A program made the position numbers and the translations under genes. Source: Legionella rubrilucens (GTDB lineage: Bacteria; Pseudomonadota; Gammaproteobacteria; Legionellales; Legionellaceae). From it: 64,000 bases of DNA. The number at the start of each line of letters is the position of its first letter. The stretch's first letter is position 1. Below the pieces are notes generated by a model. That model ran no database searches. It was not told the origin of the DNA and was given only the letters and a program-made list of their open reading frames with translations. Positions 26,701-34,814 of the stretch are shown here, one piece after another. Location of the stretch: NCBI RefSeq assembly GCF_001468125.1, contig NZ_LNYT01000007.1, positions 819,297-883,296 of the forward strand, written 5' to 3'.

Positions 26701-27221
26701 GTGCTGTGTTGCAAACCCGCGGCATTGACGAAATAACTGAAGAGGGAGGTAAACGCAAAGGTTGCGCCCAAAATGGCAATGATTGTCAATGTCTGGACAA
26801 TGGCATTGACCTGCGAGAGCTGTTCCTTGCCAAACACTTCCTTGATATAGCCGTATTTGGCCGGAGAATTCAGGGCGCTTTGCACGGCGAGCAGCAAGGT
26901 CAGAGCAAACGCTCCCCAGAAAAAGCCCGTAAAATAACACCAGGTGGCTAACAGGGTGAGGGGGATGGCGGCGGCTGCAGTGACTTGCAATACCCGCGCC
27001 TTGGAGTATTTGTCAGCAATAAATCCTGACGGTGTAAACAGCATTAAGTAGGGCAGCAGAATCAAGGCATTGATGATGGCGGAAAGGACTGTGTAGGCGG
27101 AACCGTCCGCGGTTTGGTAAAGCGTGTCCTGCAATAGGATTTTGTGACCTAAATCAATAAAGGTATTAAAAAACACCAACATAAGGTAGGGGTAAAATCC
27201 TTTGATTTGGCTTAACTTCAT
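23763..27221 (-). CDS. aas: LplT-Aas fusion: lysophospholipid flippase and acyl-ACP synthetase/acyltransferase
   Basis: 1152 residues with three modules. Residues about 1-420 are an MFS transporter like LplT. Residues about 430-620 are a PlsC-type acyltransferase with NHVSFIDWAI (H-x4-D) and VALFPEGRLTKNG. Residues about 640-1150 are an AMP-forming synthetase with the P-loop-like ILFSSGSEGEPKGVKL, YEGYGATEVAP and WYKTGDKGHLDQDGFLTIVD. The family imports 2-acyl-lysophospholipid across the inner membrane and re-acylates it using fatty acid activated on ACP. In E. coli LplT and Aas are separate; here they are fused. GGAGAC precedes the ATG. It is probably monocistronic. Confidence 0.92.
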   Translation of the reverse strand: MKLSQIKGFYPYLMLVFFNTFIDLGHKILLQDTLYQTADGSAYTVLSAIINALILLPYLMLFTPSGFIADKYSKARVLQVTAAAAIPLTLLATWCYFTGFFWGAFALTLLLAVQSALNSPAKYGYIKEVFGKEQLSQVNAIVQTLTIIAILGATFAFTSLFSYFVNAAGLQHSTDKSLLLKAFAPAGFLIILFSIFETLMSFRLIRKDAVDPQSTYHPANYFTGHYLKSYLNKTLHPPVILTCIIGLSVFWAVNQVLLASYGAFLKEHIGNVSVMFAQGSLALGGIGILLGALYAGKVSKGFVETGLIPVATLGIAGGLFILPHLTSQWGIVLLFLGYGFFGGMLIVPLNALIQFNAPRQENGKVLSANNFLQNAFMLFFLGLTVGVGLAGIDSQVLLYSLFIIASAGALYTLVTMPQSLVRYMLYFITSQFYRLSVYDLDNLPSSGGVLLLGNHVSFIDWAILQIACPRPIRFVMERSIYETWYLNWILRQFNVIPIARGASQDALVEINQALNAGEVVALFPEGRLTKNGQMGLFRSGFERSAMNANAVIIPFYIHGLWGSKVSYGHRYSKKIKSGHHRRITLVYGKALPASSNAKEVKQKVTELSIKAWKYHVEAIGCLQDEWLYQVKKNPSQTAIIEENGREISTHQLLGTVLWVNRQLKKRLKHQDHVGILLPTSTGAVVANLSLLTLGKALVNLNFTTGEPALQSAVRQASLTTIITSRLFLRKLNDRGIALEKALAPCELIYLEDLLSNRRAVLPGYILLAKALPAALLKFVFIQPGTSQSIAAILFSSGSEGEPKGVKLTQANLLSNINQVATVLGLQEDDVLINTLPLFHAFGLTVTTLMPLLKGIPMVCYPDPTKSLVIAKLICKYRVTLFCSTSSLLGLYARNASVHPQMLRSVRLVVAGAEKLSPLVYNTFKEKFNLEIYEGYGATEVAPVASCNLPDVISTQDWHIHQAHKPGTVGLPLPGCAFRVVDPVTLKDLPRGEDGLVLIGGTQVMDSYLNLPEKTEAVLIHEDNYTWYKTGDKGHLDQDGFLTIVDRYSRFAKIGGEMISLSQAEQAWQEAINGSEVELMALALPDDKKGEELAMLYCAPFSEHELRQRLLAADLPKIMLPGFIRQMTELPKLGNGKRDYVTAKQILQAQRTD

Positions 27222-27292
27222 TCTTGTCTCCAGAAAGGGATAACAAAATTATATCTTATACGTTGCTTAAAGCTATTCACACAAATTAGGTA

Positions 27293-28099
27293 TTAATTAT
27301 TGCGCCTTTTAGTGTCTGCCTGTACGACTTGCAGGTGTCCTCTCCTGTGCAGATAAGCGACTACCGAATCCACGCTGACAAAGGAATAACGACGCGTGCG
27401 GTTTTCAATTTCAGGGTGATCATTAAACCGGATAGCGGCATGGGTTAGCGATACACTCAATCGGGCCACCGGAGAAAGGGTAACAATCGACGGTTGATAA
27501 CCTGTCCTCTGCAGAAAATCCTGAGCGGATTGCCTTGTGTGTCGAGATTTGGGATTATCGGCATCTGCTGCCATTTCTAAAACCCATTGGTTAGAGTTTT
27601 GATACAGGCGTGAATAAGGGTAGGCAATCAGGCTGTATTGGTTGCTATGCAGGCGCCCGATAACCTGAGGCTTCAGGGCTTCGTAAAGGCGAGCCTGCAT
27701 GCCTTGATCGGGAATGGTGATTTGATAATCCTGGCTGTACAGATTATCCATGAAAAAATTCATCAATCCCTGGGCATACAGCGAGGACGTGGGTCGGTTG
27801 CATTCATTTAACAAATGAATGACCGTCCATTTGCCCGGTTTCCCGGGATAGTTTTTTACCACAAAGGCAACATGGCTGTAATGAAGCCCGTAACGGCTCA
27901 AATCCGATCCCACCCGGGCCAACAGGGCGACTTTCGCCCCGCTTTGATCCAGTTTTTTTGAAACGGCGAGTGATGTACGGCTGGCATTGTAAAAATCATC
28001 CGCCCTGGCGGTGTAATTTGTACAGACAGTTCCAGCAAAGGGACCGGTTGTGCTGCCGAAAAGCATCAAACAGGCTGTTAATGGAAATAATTTAGTCAT
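27293..28099 (-). CDS. DUF2145-family exported protein
   Basis: 268 residues with a signal peptide (FPLTACLMLFGSTTGPFAG). The mature part resembles DUF2145: SRYGLHYSHVAFVVKNYPGK, then WTVIHLLNECNRPTSSLYAQ, a helical centre, and RLSVSLTHAAIRFNDHPEIE near the end. The conserved His and Cys suggest a cysteine-hydrolase-like NlpC fold, which is inference. It is downstream of, and probably co-transcribed with, the small exported protein ending 11 bases before its start. Function of the family is unknown. Confidence 0.75.
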   Translation of the reverse strand: MTKLFPLTACLMLFGSTTGPFAGTVCTNYTARADDFYNASRTSLAVSKKLDQSGAKVALLARVGSDLSRYGLHYSHVAFVVKNYPGKPGKWTVIHLLNECNRPTSSLYAQGLMNFFMDNLYSQDYQITIPDQGMQARLYEALKPQVIGRLHSNQYSLIAYPYSRLYQNSNQWVLEMAADADNPKSRHTRQSAQDFLQRTGYQPSIVTLSPVARLSVSLTHAAIRFNDHPEIENRTRRYSFVSVDSVVAYLHRRGHLQVVQADTKRRNN

Positions 28100-28109
28100 C
28101 GGATAGCCC

Positions 28110-28511
28110 TTAAATTTGATGGCTGAAAATTAACGATTTCCCCATTTCATTGGGAACAAACGCAATCAAACGTCCAGCCGAGGTTAGGATAATGCCGGTA
28201 CCGGTGGTTACTACTCGGATCCATTGACCGGCGGCGAGCAGACTGTGTCCTGCGACATGGCTTGAGACCTGAATGGTTGTCACGGCAGACTGGCCTGCTG
28301 CTTTCAAGCTGATATAAGAGATGTCGCCGACAGTTCTTACCGCAACAATGACCACTTGGCTGGCTGCAGCAAACAGGTTGGCGCTGCCAGCGACTACCTG
28401 GCTTACACCCTGAGCGGATAAATCGGTGCTGGCCATTGACGCTTCGCTGCCGCCATTGGCGAAGGCGGTTGTGGTTAAGAGAATAAGCGGGAGGGCTTTT
28501 TTAATCATCAT
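28110..28511 (-). CDS. Small exported protein paired with DUF2145
   Basis: About 133 residues from ATG 28511 (or 28508), both placed after GGAGA; an upstream frame to 28601 has no ribosome site. Signal peptide IKKALPLILLTTTAFANG is followed by a low-complexity, Ala/Val/Ser-rich region without aromatic strands (SQVVAGSANLFAAASQVVIV; GQSAVTTIQVSSHVAGHSLL). No catalytic residues or cysteines are seen. Its position directly upstream of the DUF2145 gene suggests they act together in the periplasm or on the cell surface. Confidence 0.65.
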   Translation of the reverse strand: MMIKKALPLILLTTTAFANGGSEASMASTDLSAQGVSQVVAGSANLFAAASQVVIVAVRTVGDISYISLKAAGQSAVTTIQVSSHVAGHSLLAAGQWIRVVTTGTGIILTSAGRLIAFVPNEMGKSLIFSHQI

Positions 28512-28733
28512 TGTCTCCAAAGGTTGTTTCTGGAAAACAAGGTAGGATGGATTAACAAAAAATTCTACTTTATTGGTTTTGTTTCCGATAAATAATACCA
28601 TTAGTATTTAAATTTAATACTTTAAAGCCCCATTGCATCAAAACCATCGATGTCCATTTCACACAGGGGGTTTTAAAAAAGCGTTTATGCTACAGTGAAG
28701 AGAGGACGATTAATCCCTAATGGAAGAAAGAAA

Positions 28734-30098
28734 ATGGAACAATCTGAACTGTATAATGGACTGGCAGGGGATGTCGTTCGAAAGTACCTGACAGGATCGA
28801 CTTTTTTCACCGCCCTGCCCATTATTTTTGTTTGGTCTGTACTGGCATTGGTTATCTATCTTTTACACAATCAAATCGATAAACGTTACTTAGACGTGCT
28901 GCAATGGCTTGCGGTTGTGCTTATTTCGTTGGGGATGACAGGGCGATTTGCCTTAGCCGCGAGTCGAGGGGATATTCACGCCGGGTTTTTTAGTGGCGGT
29001 TACTCCGCTGCTGAACTGCTTTCCTACACTGGCCGTGCGATTTTATATAACCTGTGCTGGTTTTTACCGGCTCTTGCCCTTGCCCTCTACTTAACGCATT
29101 CAGATAATGCCTTAAGATTGTTTTTCTTCCTGAAATTAGGTATTGGCTTTGGCTGGGTGGGTATCGGCTACGCCGTGCTTGTACTGCTCAGTTTTTTTGG
29201 TCCTTTGCTGGCCGCGGCCCTTGCTGTTTATACTGAATCGCTGCGTGAAGTGTTTAGCCGGGAGCCCTGGCAATGGCTATTCGATGAGCGGCGTGCCAAT
29301 CTCGCCTGTTACTGCTCACAGGCTATTGGGGGCCTGGTGCTTTTTCTGCTGAAATTTTTTATCGTCATCGTGGTGTTGCAAATTCTGGTTTCCGCTGTTT
29401 CCATTCGTGCGGGATTGTATTTCAACGCGGCGCTCTCCTATTTACCCTTTATACTGGGGCCTATTCTGGTTGGAAGACTAAGCGGGGCTTTGGTGGCCAA
29501 AGACGAAATCACAAGGGCAGAGGCCTCGTCCCCCTCAAAGGGACCTGACAAACCAGAGAAGGCTGTCCACGTGCGTTCTGCCTATGAAGACTTAATCAGG
29601 ACAATCCATCAGATGACTCGAGAGGAGGCAGAGGCGCAAATTCGGCAGATTAAAAACGAAGAAACGACAACGGATCAATTGCTGGCATTAAGCTACCTGT
29701 ATTCTCAGGCAGGTTATCCTGAGGAAGCCATTCAACAGGCCAAACTCGCTTTGCAACAGTGCCTGGCCGAGGATAGGGGCATAGAGGCAGTCAGGCTGTT
29801 CCGATTTTTTATTAAAGACAAAAGTAAACTCGGCTTGAGCGATCATGATTTGGATAAGCTGGGCTCTCATTTAAGCCTGCAAAATCATTATCAGGAAGCG
29901 GCCTGGTGTTATTTCAGCGCAGCGAAACAACGTCAGGGAGAGGCTCAGCTGCTGATGCAGAAAAATTATTTGAGAATGTGTGATCTGATTCGCCAATCCG
30001 GGGCGTCAGAGGCCGCAAAAGGATTGTACATCCTGTTTTGCAGGCATTTTCCCGAAAGCAGCCTGTTTGAGTTCGCTCAAAGCCAGATCGAGTCTTGA
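28734..30098 (+). CDS. Multi-pass membrane protein with C-terminal TPR-like domain
   Basis: About 454 residues from ATG 28734 (GGAAGAAAG upstream); a GTG at 28695 would add 13 residues. About residues 20-270 hold at least six hydrophobic helices (for example FFTALPIIFVWSVLALVIYL). After a proline/lysine linker, residues 285-454 are soluble, with TPR-like helices (LLALSYLYSQAGYPEEAIQQ; HYQEAAWCYFSAAKQRQGEA). The arrangement suggests an inner-membrane protein with a cytosolic interaction domain. No family is recognised. Confidence 0.65.
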   Translation: MEQSELYNGLAGDVVRKYLTGSTFFTALPIIFVWSVLALVIYLLHNQIDKRYLDVLQWLAVVLISLGMTGRFALAASRGDIHAGFFSGGYSAAELLSYTGRAILYNLCWFLPALALALYLTHSDNALRLFFFLKLGIGFGWVGIGYAVLVLLSFFGPLLAAALAVYTESLREVFSREPWQWLFDERRANLACYCSQAIGGLVLFLLKFFIVIVVLQILVSAVSIRAGLYFNAALSYLPFILGPILVGRLSGALVAKDEITRAEASSPSKGPDKPEKAVHVRSAYEDLIRTIHQMTREEAEAQIRQIKNEETTTDQLLALSYLYSQAGYPEEAIQQAKLALQQCLAEDRGIEAVRLFRFFIKDKSKLGLSDHDLDKLGSHLSLQNHYQEAAWCYFSAAKQRQGEAQLLMQKNYLRMCDLIRQSGASEAAKGLYILFCRHFPESSLFEFAQSQIES

Positions 30099-30237
30099 GA
30101 CGGCTTAGGCACAGGTTTAGCGATCGGTTTGGATTTCCTGACTCGTGTTGATTAAACGGTTCTAGTCTCTTGTCTTCCCTAAGCAGGCAGGAACTATGTT
30201 TTTGTCTTGCCCGCGTTGGCCCTGTGAACTCATCCGC

Positions 30238-30363
30238 TGTCTTGCCCGCGCAGGCGGGCAACTATTCAAAACTCGAATGGTGATGCCTGGGCGTGAGGTA
30301 ATACGTTGTCATTTGAGTCGCAACCGGCCACACAAATGGATGCCCGCCTGCGCGGGCAAGACA
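30238..30363. repeat. REP-like pair: perfect 23-bp inverted repeat
   Basis: Between the membrane-TPR gene and the DUF1295 gene (30099-30438, no gene) a 23-base sequence at 30238-30260 recurs as its exact reverse complement at 30341-30363, about 80 bases apart. Each arm contains its own palindrome (GCCCGCGCAGGCGGGC), and a degenerate third copy (TCTTGCCCGCGTTGGCCCTG) lies at about 30204-30223. The form is that of repetitive extragenic palindromes. The pair could fold into a long hairpin. Confidence 0.7.
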
Positions 30364-30438
30364 AAAAGAGCGCTTGCCGGCACGACAGGGTCTTAGGGCC
30401 TGATAGGTGAAGTTGCCCACTACTTCGGTGCTGTGCTA

Positions 30439-31053
30439 TCAGCGCTTCGATGGGTGCTTTTGAAACAGCCAGTACGGATTAAGCCAGGATGGAAAGAAGA
30501 ACGGGGTATTTTTCTGGTAATCCAGATAAGCCTGTCCGCGTGCCTGCCGTGAGCCTTCTTCGGTCATGGGGCCGGTAATGCGGGTCATGAGCACATACAG
30601 GGTTAACGGTGAAATCAGCCCCAGCCAGCCGAAAGCATGGGAAAAAGAAAACAGTGAAAAAGAAAGCCAGATAAGCCATTCGAAAAAATAATTAGGGTGT
30701 CTTGAGTAAGACCATAATCCCTGATTGCACACTTTCCCCGGGTGGTTTTTTTTAAAAATCTGCAGTTGATAATCAGCCAGGGTTTCGGCGGCTAAGCTGA
30801 CAAGGGCGAGTAATCCTGCCGCATAATCCAGCCAGCCTGGTTTCGTTTCTGAGGAAAGGGCTACGAAGAACCAGGGTAACGACAGCAGCAGAATAAAAAA
30901 TCCCTGAAGTTGAAAATTCAGAAAAAAACCCAGCGGTTTGGCGATTTTCCAATCCTGACTGAGTGTCAGGTAGCGTTTATCCACGATGCCTTTGCGGATA
31001 CGGGTCAGCCAGAGGAAAAGACCTAACCGTAAACCCCATAGGCCGAGAAGCAC
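30439..31053 (-). pseudogene. DUF1295 / steroid 5-alpha-reductase-like membrane protein, 5'-truncated
   Basis: The 204 residues match the C-terminal three quarters of the DUF1295 family (GLWGLRLGLFLWLTRIRKG; QGLWSYSRHPNYFFEWLIWL; YLDYQKNTPFFFPSWL) with four hydrophobic segments. Family members have about 60 more N-terminal residues. The only start is GTG 31053 with no ribosome site, and the frame is open only to a stop at 31093-31095. The lost 5' end coincides with the left edge of the hydrogenase operon, so the gene was probably cut when that block arrived. The remaining fold may still be expressed. Confidence 0.6.
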
Positions 31054-31108
31054 GCTTAAGAAAACGCTTCGCGCCGATAGCGGCGGGGCATTTTATTTGA
31101 CTTTCAGC

Positions 31109-31132
31109 GGTACCTGGTAGATAACCAGTACC
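31109..31132. promoter_or_regulatory. Imperfect palindrome upstream of hypA
   Basis: GGTACCTGGT-agata-ACCAGTACC forms a hairpin with one bulged base, about 107 bases before the hypA start. It could be an operator for the hydrogenase operon or a terminator-like element at the old junction. It has no T-run. Confidence 0.35.
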
Positions 31133-31238
31133 TTGGAGATATGTACCTTTAGTATTATCAGGTGTTTTGTGCTGAGAATGATGGCAGATGGATTAACATA
31201 GGCTATTGGGTGTTATTAATTGTCTCAATTGTTTAATT

Positions 31239-31580
31239 ATGCATGAATTATGGGTATGTAAGAGTATTCTCGATATTATTAGAGAGAATGCAATTGAAAA
31301 AAAATTTACTCGGGTAAAAAAAATAATTTTAGAGCTTGGTCAATTGGTTGCAATTGAAAAAGACGCTCTAATTTTTAGTTTTAATGTGATTACAGAGGGA
31401 ACTGTTGCTGAAAATGCAGCGCTTCATATCATTGATATCCCTGGAGAAGCACGATGTGAGTCTTGCAAAAAAAGGGTTCCTTTGCGGCGGTATTATGATG
31501 CGTGTCCGGTCTGTGGCAGTCATTCACTAAAGATTACTCAGGGTGAAGAATTTAGCGTTAAATCAATGGTGGCAGAATAA
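31239..31580 (+). CDS. hypA: Hydrogenase nickel-insertion protein HypA
   Basis: 113 residues from ATG 31239. The invariant N-terminus MHE supplies the nickel ligands, and the zinc site is CESC-N14-CPVC near residues 72-93. HypA delivers nickel to the hydrogenase large subunit with HypB. An upstream frame to 31206 adds 11 residues and would bury the essential MHE, so it is rejected. No clear Shine-Dalgarno precedes it. First gene of the 11-gene operon; its stop overlaps the hypB start (TAATG). Confidence 0.93.
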   Translation: MHELWVCKSILDIIRENAIEKKFTRVKKIILELGQLVAIEKDALIFSFNVITEGTVAENAALHIIDIPGEARCESCKKRVPLRRYYDACPVCGSHSLKITQGEEFSVKSMVAE

Positions 31581-32308
31581 TGTGTGGAATATGCGGCTGT
31601 ACAGAAGAAATGAAAGGGCATGGTCATAGGCATGAGCATAATGACCATCACTCACATGATGAGCATTTGATTCATGTTGAACAAAATATTTTAGCTAAGA
31701 ATCAGCAATTTGCTTTTCAAAATAAAAGCTATTTATCAAATAAAAATATTTTGGCATTAAATATCATGTCAAGCCCTGGCTCGGGTAAAACAACCCTTCT
31801 GGCAAAAACAATTTTGGATTTAAAAAAAGAATTGGATATAGCGGTTGTTGTCGGTGATCAACAAACGGATTACGATGCAGAGTTAATTAAATCAAGTAGT
31901 GGTCATGCTGTACAAATAAATACCGGAAAAGTCTGTCATTTAGACGCACATATGCTTGGTCATGCGTTAGAAGAACTTTCTTTGAAAGAAAAATCAATAT
32001 TATTTATTGAAAATGTAGGTAATCTTGTTTGTCCTGCATTATTTGATTTAGGCGAACACTTTAAAGTGGTCATCCTTTCCGTTACTGAAGGAGATAACAA
32101 ACCACTTAAATACCCGGATATGTTTCGTTGTGCTGATTTGATGCTGGTCACTAAAACAGATTTACTCCCTTATGTAGATTTTGATCTCGGTAAATGTATG
32201 GAATATGCGCGCCGGATCAAACCCGATATTGAAATTTTGACTCTGTCAACGGTGAATGGCGATGGTTTGAATGACTGGTATAACTGGTTGAAAAAAAGAC
32301 AGATGTAG
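31580..32308 (+). CDS. hypB: Hydrogenase nickel GTPase HypB
   Basis: 242 residues. The N-terminal MCGICGC high-affinity nickel site is followed by a His-rich stretch (HGHRHEHNDHHSHDEH), then the GTPase with P-loop SSPGSGKT, the metal-site segment GKVCHLDAHM, and guanine-recognition TKTD. HypB stores and hands nickel to HypA with GTP hydrolysis. Its start overlaps the hypA stop. It is followed by the short leader ORF and the unusual hypF start. Confidence 0.96.
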   Translation: MCGICGCTEEMKGHGHRHEHNDHHSHDEHLIHVEQNILAKNQQFAFQNKSYLSNKNILALNIMSSPGSGKTTLLAKTILDLKKELDIAVVVGDQQTDYDAELIKSSSGHAVQINTGKVCHLDAHMLGHALEELSLKEKSILFIENVGNLVCPALFDLGEHFKVVILSVTEGDNKPLKYPDMFRCADLMLVTKTDLLPYVDFDLGKCMEYARRIKPDIEILTLSTVNGDGLNDWYNWLKKRQM

Positions 32309-32318
32309 GGAGCTCTAA

Positions 32319-32348
32319 ATGGGGTATTTTTTCTTTGGAGAGCCCTAA
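32319..32348 (+). CDS. 9-codon in-frame leader ORF upstream of hypF
   Basis: ATG 32319 has a strong GGGAG 6 bases upstream and reads nine codons (MGYFFFGEP) to TAA at 32346-32348. It is in the same frame as hypF, and the hypF ATT codon follows immediately. Candidate leader peptide allowing termination-reinitiation, or the original hypF start cut off by a nonsense change. Confidence 0.4.
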   Translation: MGYFFFGEP

Positions 32349-34583
32349 ATTAAATTAGAACGATTACAGCTTATCATCCAGGGTCAAGTCCAGGGCGTTG
32401 GTTTTAGGCCTTATGTTTATCGAATAGCAAATCAGCTTTGCTTAACTGGATGGATACAAAATAATGCTTCAGGTGTTTTAATTGAAATTCAAGGAACCCT
32501 GGCTTGTGAATTTGTAACTCATTTAAAAGCCAATTTACCGCCACTTGCCAAAGTGAATAGCATTCAACTAAAGACTATTCCTTTGCAAATGGATGAGGCC
32601 CTTTTTGAAATTATTGAAAGTGAGAAAGGTAAAGCGAATACCATTATTTCGCCGGATACCTGTATTTGCCCTGAATGTTTACACGAACTGTTTAATCCTC
32701 AAAGCCGTTATTTTCGATATCCCTTTTTAAATTGCACTCACTGCGGTCCCAGATTCTCAATCACACAAACTCTTCCTTATGATCGTGGCCAGACGTCAAT
32801 GAAGCCGTTCCCTCTTTGTCATGATTGTTACGCAGACTATGCCAATCCTGACAACCGACGTTATCACGCTCAACCGACGGCCTGCATGAATTGTGGTCCT
32901 CAGCTTTCATTATCTGTTGAAGACATCGCACGGTGCATTTTGCAAGGCGAAATCATTGCTTTAAAAGGATTGGGGGGGTATCAACTTATTTGTGATGCGA
33001 GAAACGAGACTACGCTATCAAGACTTCGGCAAAGAAAAAATCGTGAAACAAAACCATTGGCGCTCATGGTGGCTAATATCAAAAGTGCAGAACGCATGGT
33101 TGAAATCAGCGAACAAGCTCGAATTTTATTAGAGGGGTGGGCGCGACCCATAGTATTGCTCAGAAAAAAGAAGGGCTTTGCTGGTAATGCTGACAAAATA
33201 GCTCCTGGTTTAAACCATCTTGGAATAATGCTTCCCTCTACGCCATTACATTATTTACTTTTTAATGCTTTTGCCGGGAACGTAAATGGTTGTGATTGGT
33301 TAGATGAGTTTCAATCAATGGTATTGGTAGTTACCAGCGCTAATTCGAGGGGGGAGCCGATCATTATTGAAGATCATCAAGCGGCGTGCGATCTTAAAAC
33401 CATAGCAGATAAAATTGTCTCCTATAATCGTCAAATTATTACCCATGAAGATGATTCTGTCCTGCGTCTTGTCAATGACGCACCAATGTTTATTCGGCGT
33501 TCTCGTGGATTTGTACCGACGCCAATTCAATTGCCTCATAGTATCCCACCCACGCTGGCAGTTGGAGGGCATCTTAAAAATACCTTTTGTATTACCCGAG
33601 GTGATGAAGCGTTTGTTTCACAACACATTGGTAGTCTGAATAATAAAGCGACCATTGATGTTTTTCATGAATCATTAACTCACTTATTAACCTTTTTGAA
33701 TGTAAAACCTGAACGGATTGCTCATGATTTGCACCCTGATTTTTACACCACTCGATTTGCTGAAGATTACAGTGTACCTGCATTTGCAATACAGCATCAT
33801 CATGCTCATTTGGCTTCAGTTGCTGTAGAGCACGGTATAAAAAGGCGCGTTTTAGGTTTAGCCCTGGATGGATATGGGTATGGTTCAAATGGCGAAGCTT
33901 GGGGTGGGGAGCTTTTGTTATTAGACAATGCCTCGTTTGAGCGGCTTGGATCATTTTGTCCTCTTTTACAGCCTGGGGGAGAAATCGCAGCACGCGAACC
34001 CTGGAGAATGGCAGCAGGTGTCTTGCATCGTTTGGGGCGCGGCAATGAAATCAGTGAACGATTTTCATGCTGTACTCAAGCCCAGGCAATACACCCTGTG
34101 TTAGATAAAAGGATAAACAGTCCCATGACCAGTAGTTGTGGGCGTTTATTTGATGCAGTGAGTGCCTTGCTGGGGATTCAACTGATGTCTCAATACGAGG
34201 GGCAAGCGGCTATGCGATTGGAATGCTTGGTCAGTGAGCTGCAAGTCGCGCCAAACGGGTGGAGGATAAAAGACAATAATTTTGATATATTTCCCACCCT
34301 GGAGCTGCTATCAGAGCTTGCCGATCCTGTTGCAGGTGCTAATCTGTTTCACGGTACGCTCATTGCTGGCCTCACGGCATGGATCAAGGGCGCTTGCCGG
34401 GAAAGGGGAATTGATGTGGTTGTATTAAGTGGTGGTTGTTTTTTGAACAAAGTACTGGCAGAAGGATTAACCAAGGCATTGAATGAATCCGGTATCAACC
34501 CCTTATTACCGAGAGCCCTTCCCCCCAATGACGGTGGAATTTCTCTGGGACAGGCCTGGATTTCCGGAATACTAAGAGGATAG
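32349..34583 (+). CDS. hypF: Carbamoyltransferase HypF, apparent ATT start
   Basis: 744 residues if begun at ATT 32349. The acylphosphatase domain (QGQVQGVGFRPYVYRIA) starts at residue 9. Then come the double zinc-finger (CICPEC, CTHCGP, CHDC, CMNCGP), the YrdC-like domain, and the Kae1-like domain (HHHAHLASVAVEHG; ALDGYGYGSNGEAWGGELLL; LSGGCFLNKVLAEG). HypF makes the carbamoyl thiocyanate precursor on HypE. No ATG, GTG or TTG occurs in frame between the upstream TAA and GTG 32553, which would delete the acylphosphatase domain. ATT has GGAG 8 bases upstream. Family length is about 750, so the rest is intact. Confidence 0.9.
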   Translation: MKLERLQLIIQGQVQGVGFRPYVYRIANQLCLTGWIQNNASGVLIEIQGTLACEFVTHLKANLPPLAKVNSIQLKTIPLQMDEALFEIIESEKGKANTIISPDTCICPECLHELFNPQSRYFRYPFLNCTHCGPRFSITQTLPYDRGQTSMKPFPLCHDCYADYANPDNRRYHAQPTACMNCGPQLSLSVEDIARCILQGEIIALKGLGGYQLICDARNETTLSRLRQRKNRETKPLALMVANIKSAERMVEISEQARILLEGWARPIVLLRKKKGFAGNADKIAPGLNHLGIMLPSTPLHYLLFNAFAGNVNGCDWLDEFQSMVLVVTSANSRGEPIIIEDHQAACDLKTIADKIVSYNRQIITHEDDSVLRLVNDAPMFIRRSRGFVPTPIQLPHSIPPTLAVGGHLKNTFCITRGDEAFVSQHIGSLNNKATIDVFHESLTHLLTFLNVKPERIAHDLHPDFYTTRFAEDYSVPAFAIQHHHAHLASVAVEHGIKRRVLGLALDGYGYGSNGEAWGGELLLLDNASFERLGSFCPLLQPGGEIAAREPWRMAAGVLHRLGRGNEISERFSCCTQAQAIHPVLDKRINSPMTSSCGRLFDAVSALLGIQLMSQYEGQAAMRLECLVSELQVAPNGWRIKDNNFDIFPTLELLSELADPVAGANLFHGTLIAGLTAWIKGACRERGIDVVVLSGGCFLNKVLAEGLTKALNESGINPLLPRALPPNDGGISLGQAWISGILRG

Positions 34584-34586
34584 TCT

Positions 34587-34814
34587 ATGTGTTTAGCATT
34601 ACCTGCTCAAATTACCCGGATTCTTGGTAATGATAGAGCCATTATCAATTTAGGTGGCATCACCAAAGAAATCTCAATTGCCTTACTCGATGAGATCGCT
34701 GAAGGGGATTATGTCATTATTCACGTGGGATATGCTTTAACACGATTGGATGAACAAGAGGCCCAGAAAACCTTAAATTTATTTGCACAAATGTTGAAGG
34801 ATACTCTTGAATGA
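34587..34814 (+). CDS. hypC: Hydrogenase assembly chaperone HypC
   Basis: 75 residues of the HypC/HupF family. The N-terminal MCLALPAQI has the essential Cys2 that carries the Fe(CN)2CO group; the rest is the OB-like barrel (YVIIHVGYALTRLDEQEAQK). HypC passes the iron centre from HypD to the large subunit. ATG follows hypF by 3 bases with GAGG upstream; its end overlaps hypD by 4 bases. Confidence 0.95.
   Translation: MCLALPAQITRILGNDRAIINLGGITKEISIALLDEIAEGDYVIIHVGYALTRLDEQEAQKTLNLFAQMLKDTLE

Noticed and set aside
29914..30261. 115-codon minus-strand frame
   Set aside because: It runs across the end of the membrane-TPR gene into REP palindromes; no start signal or family.
30099..30438. CRISPR array
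   Set aside because: The repeats are inverted, not direct, and there are no regular spacers or cas genes in the window.
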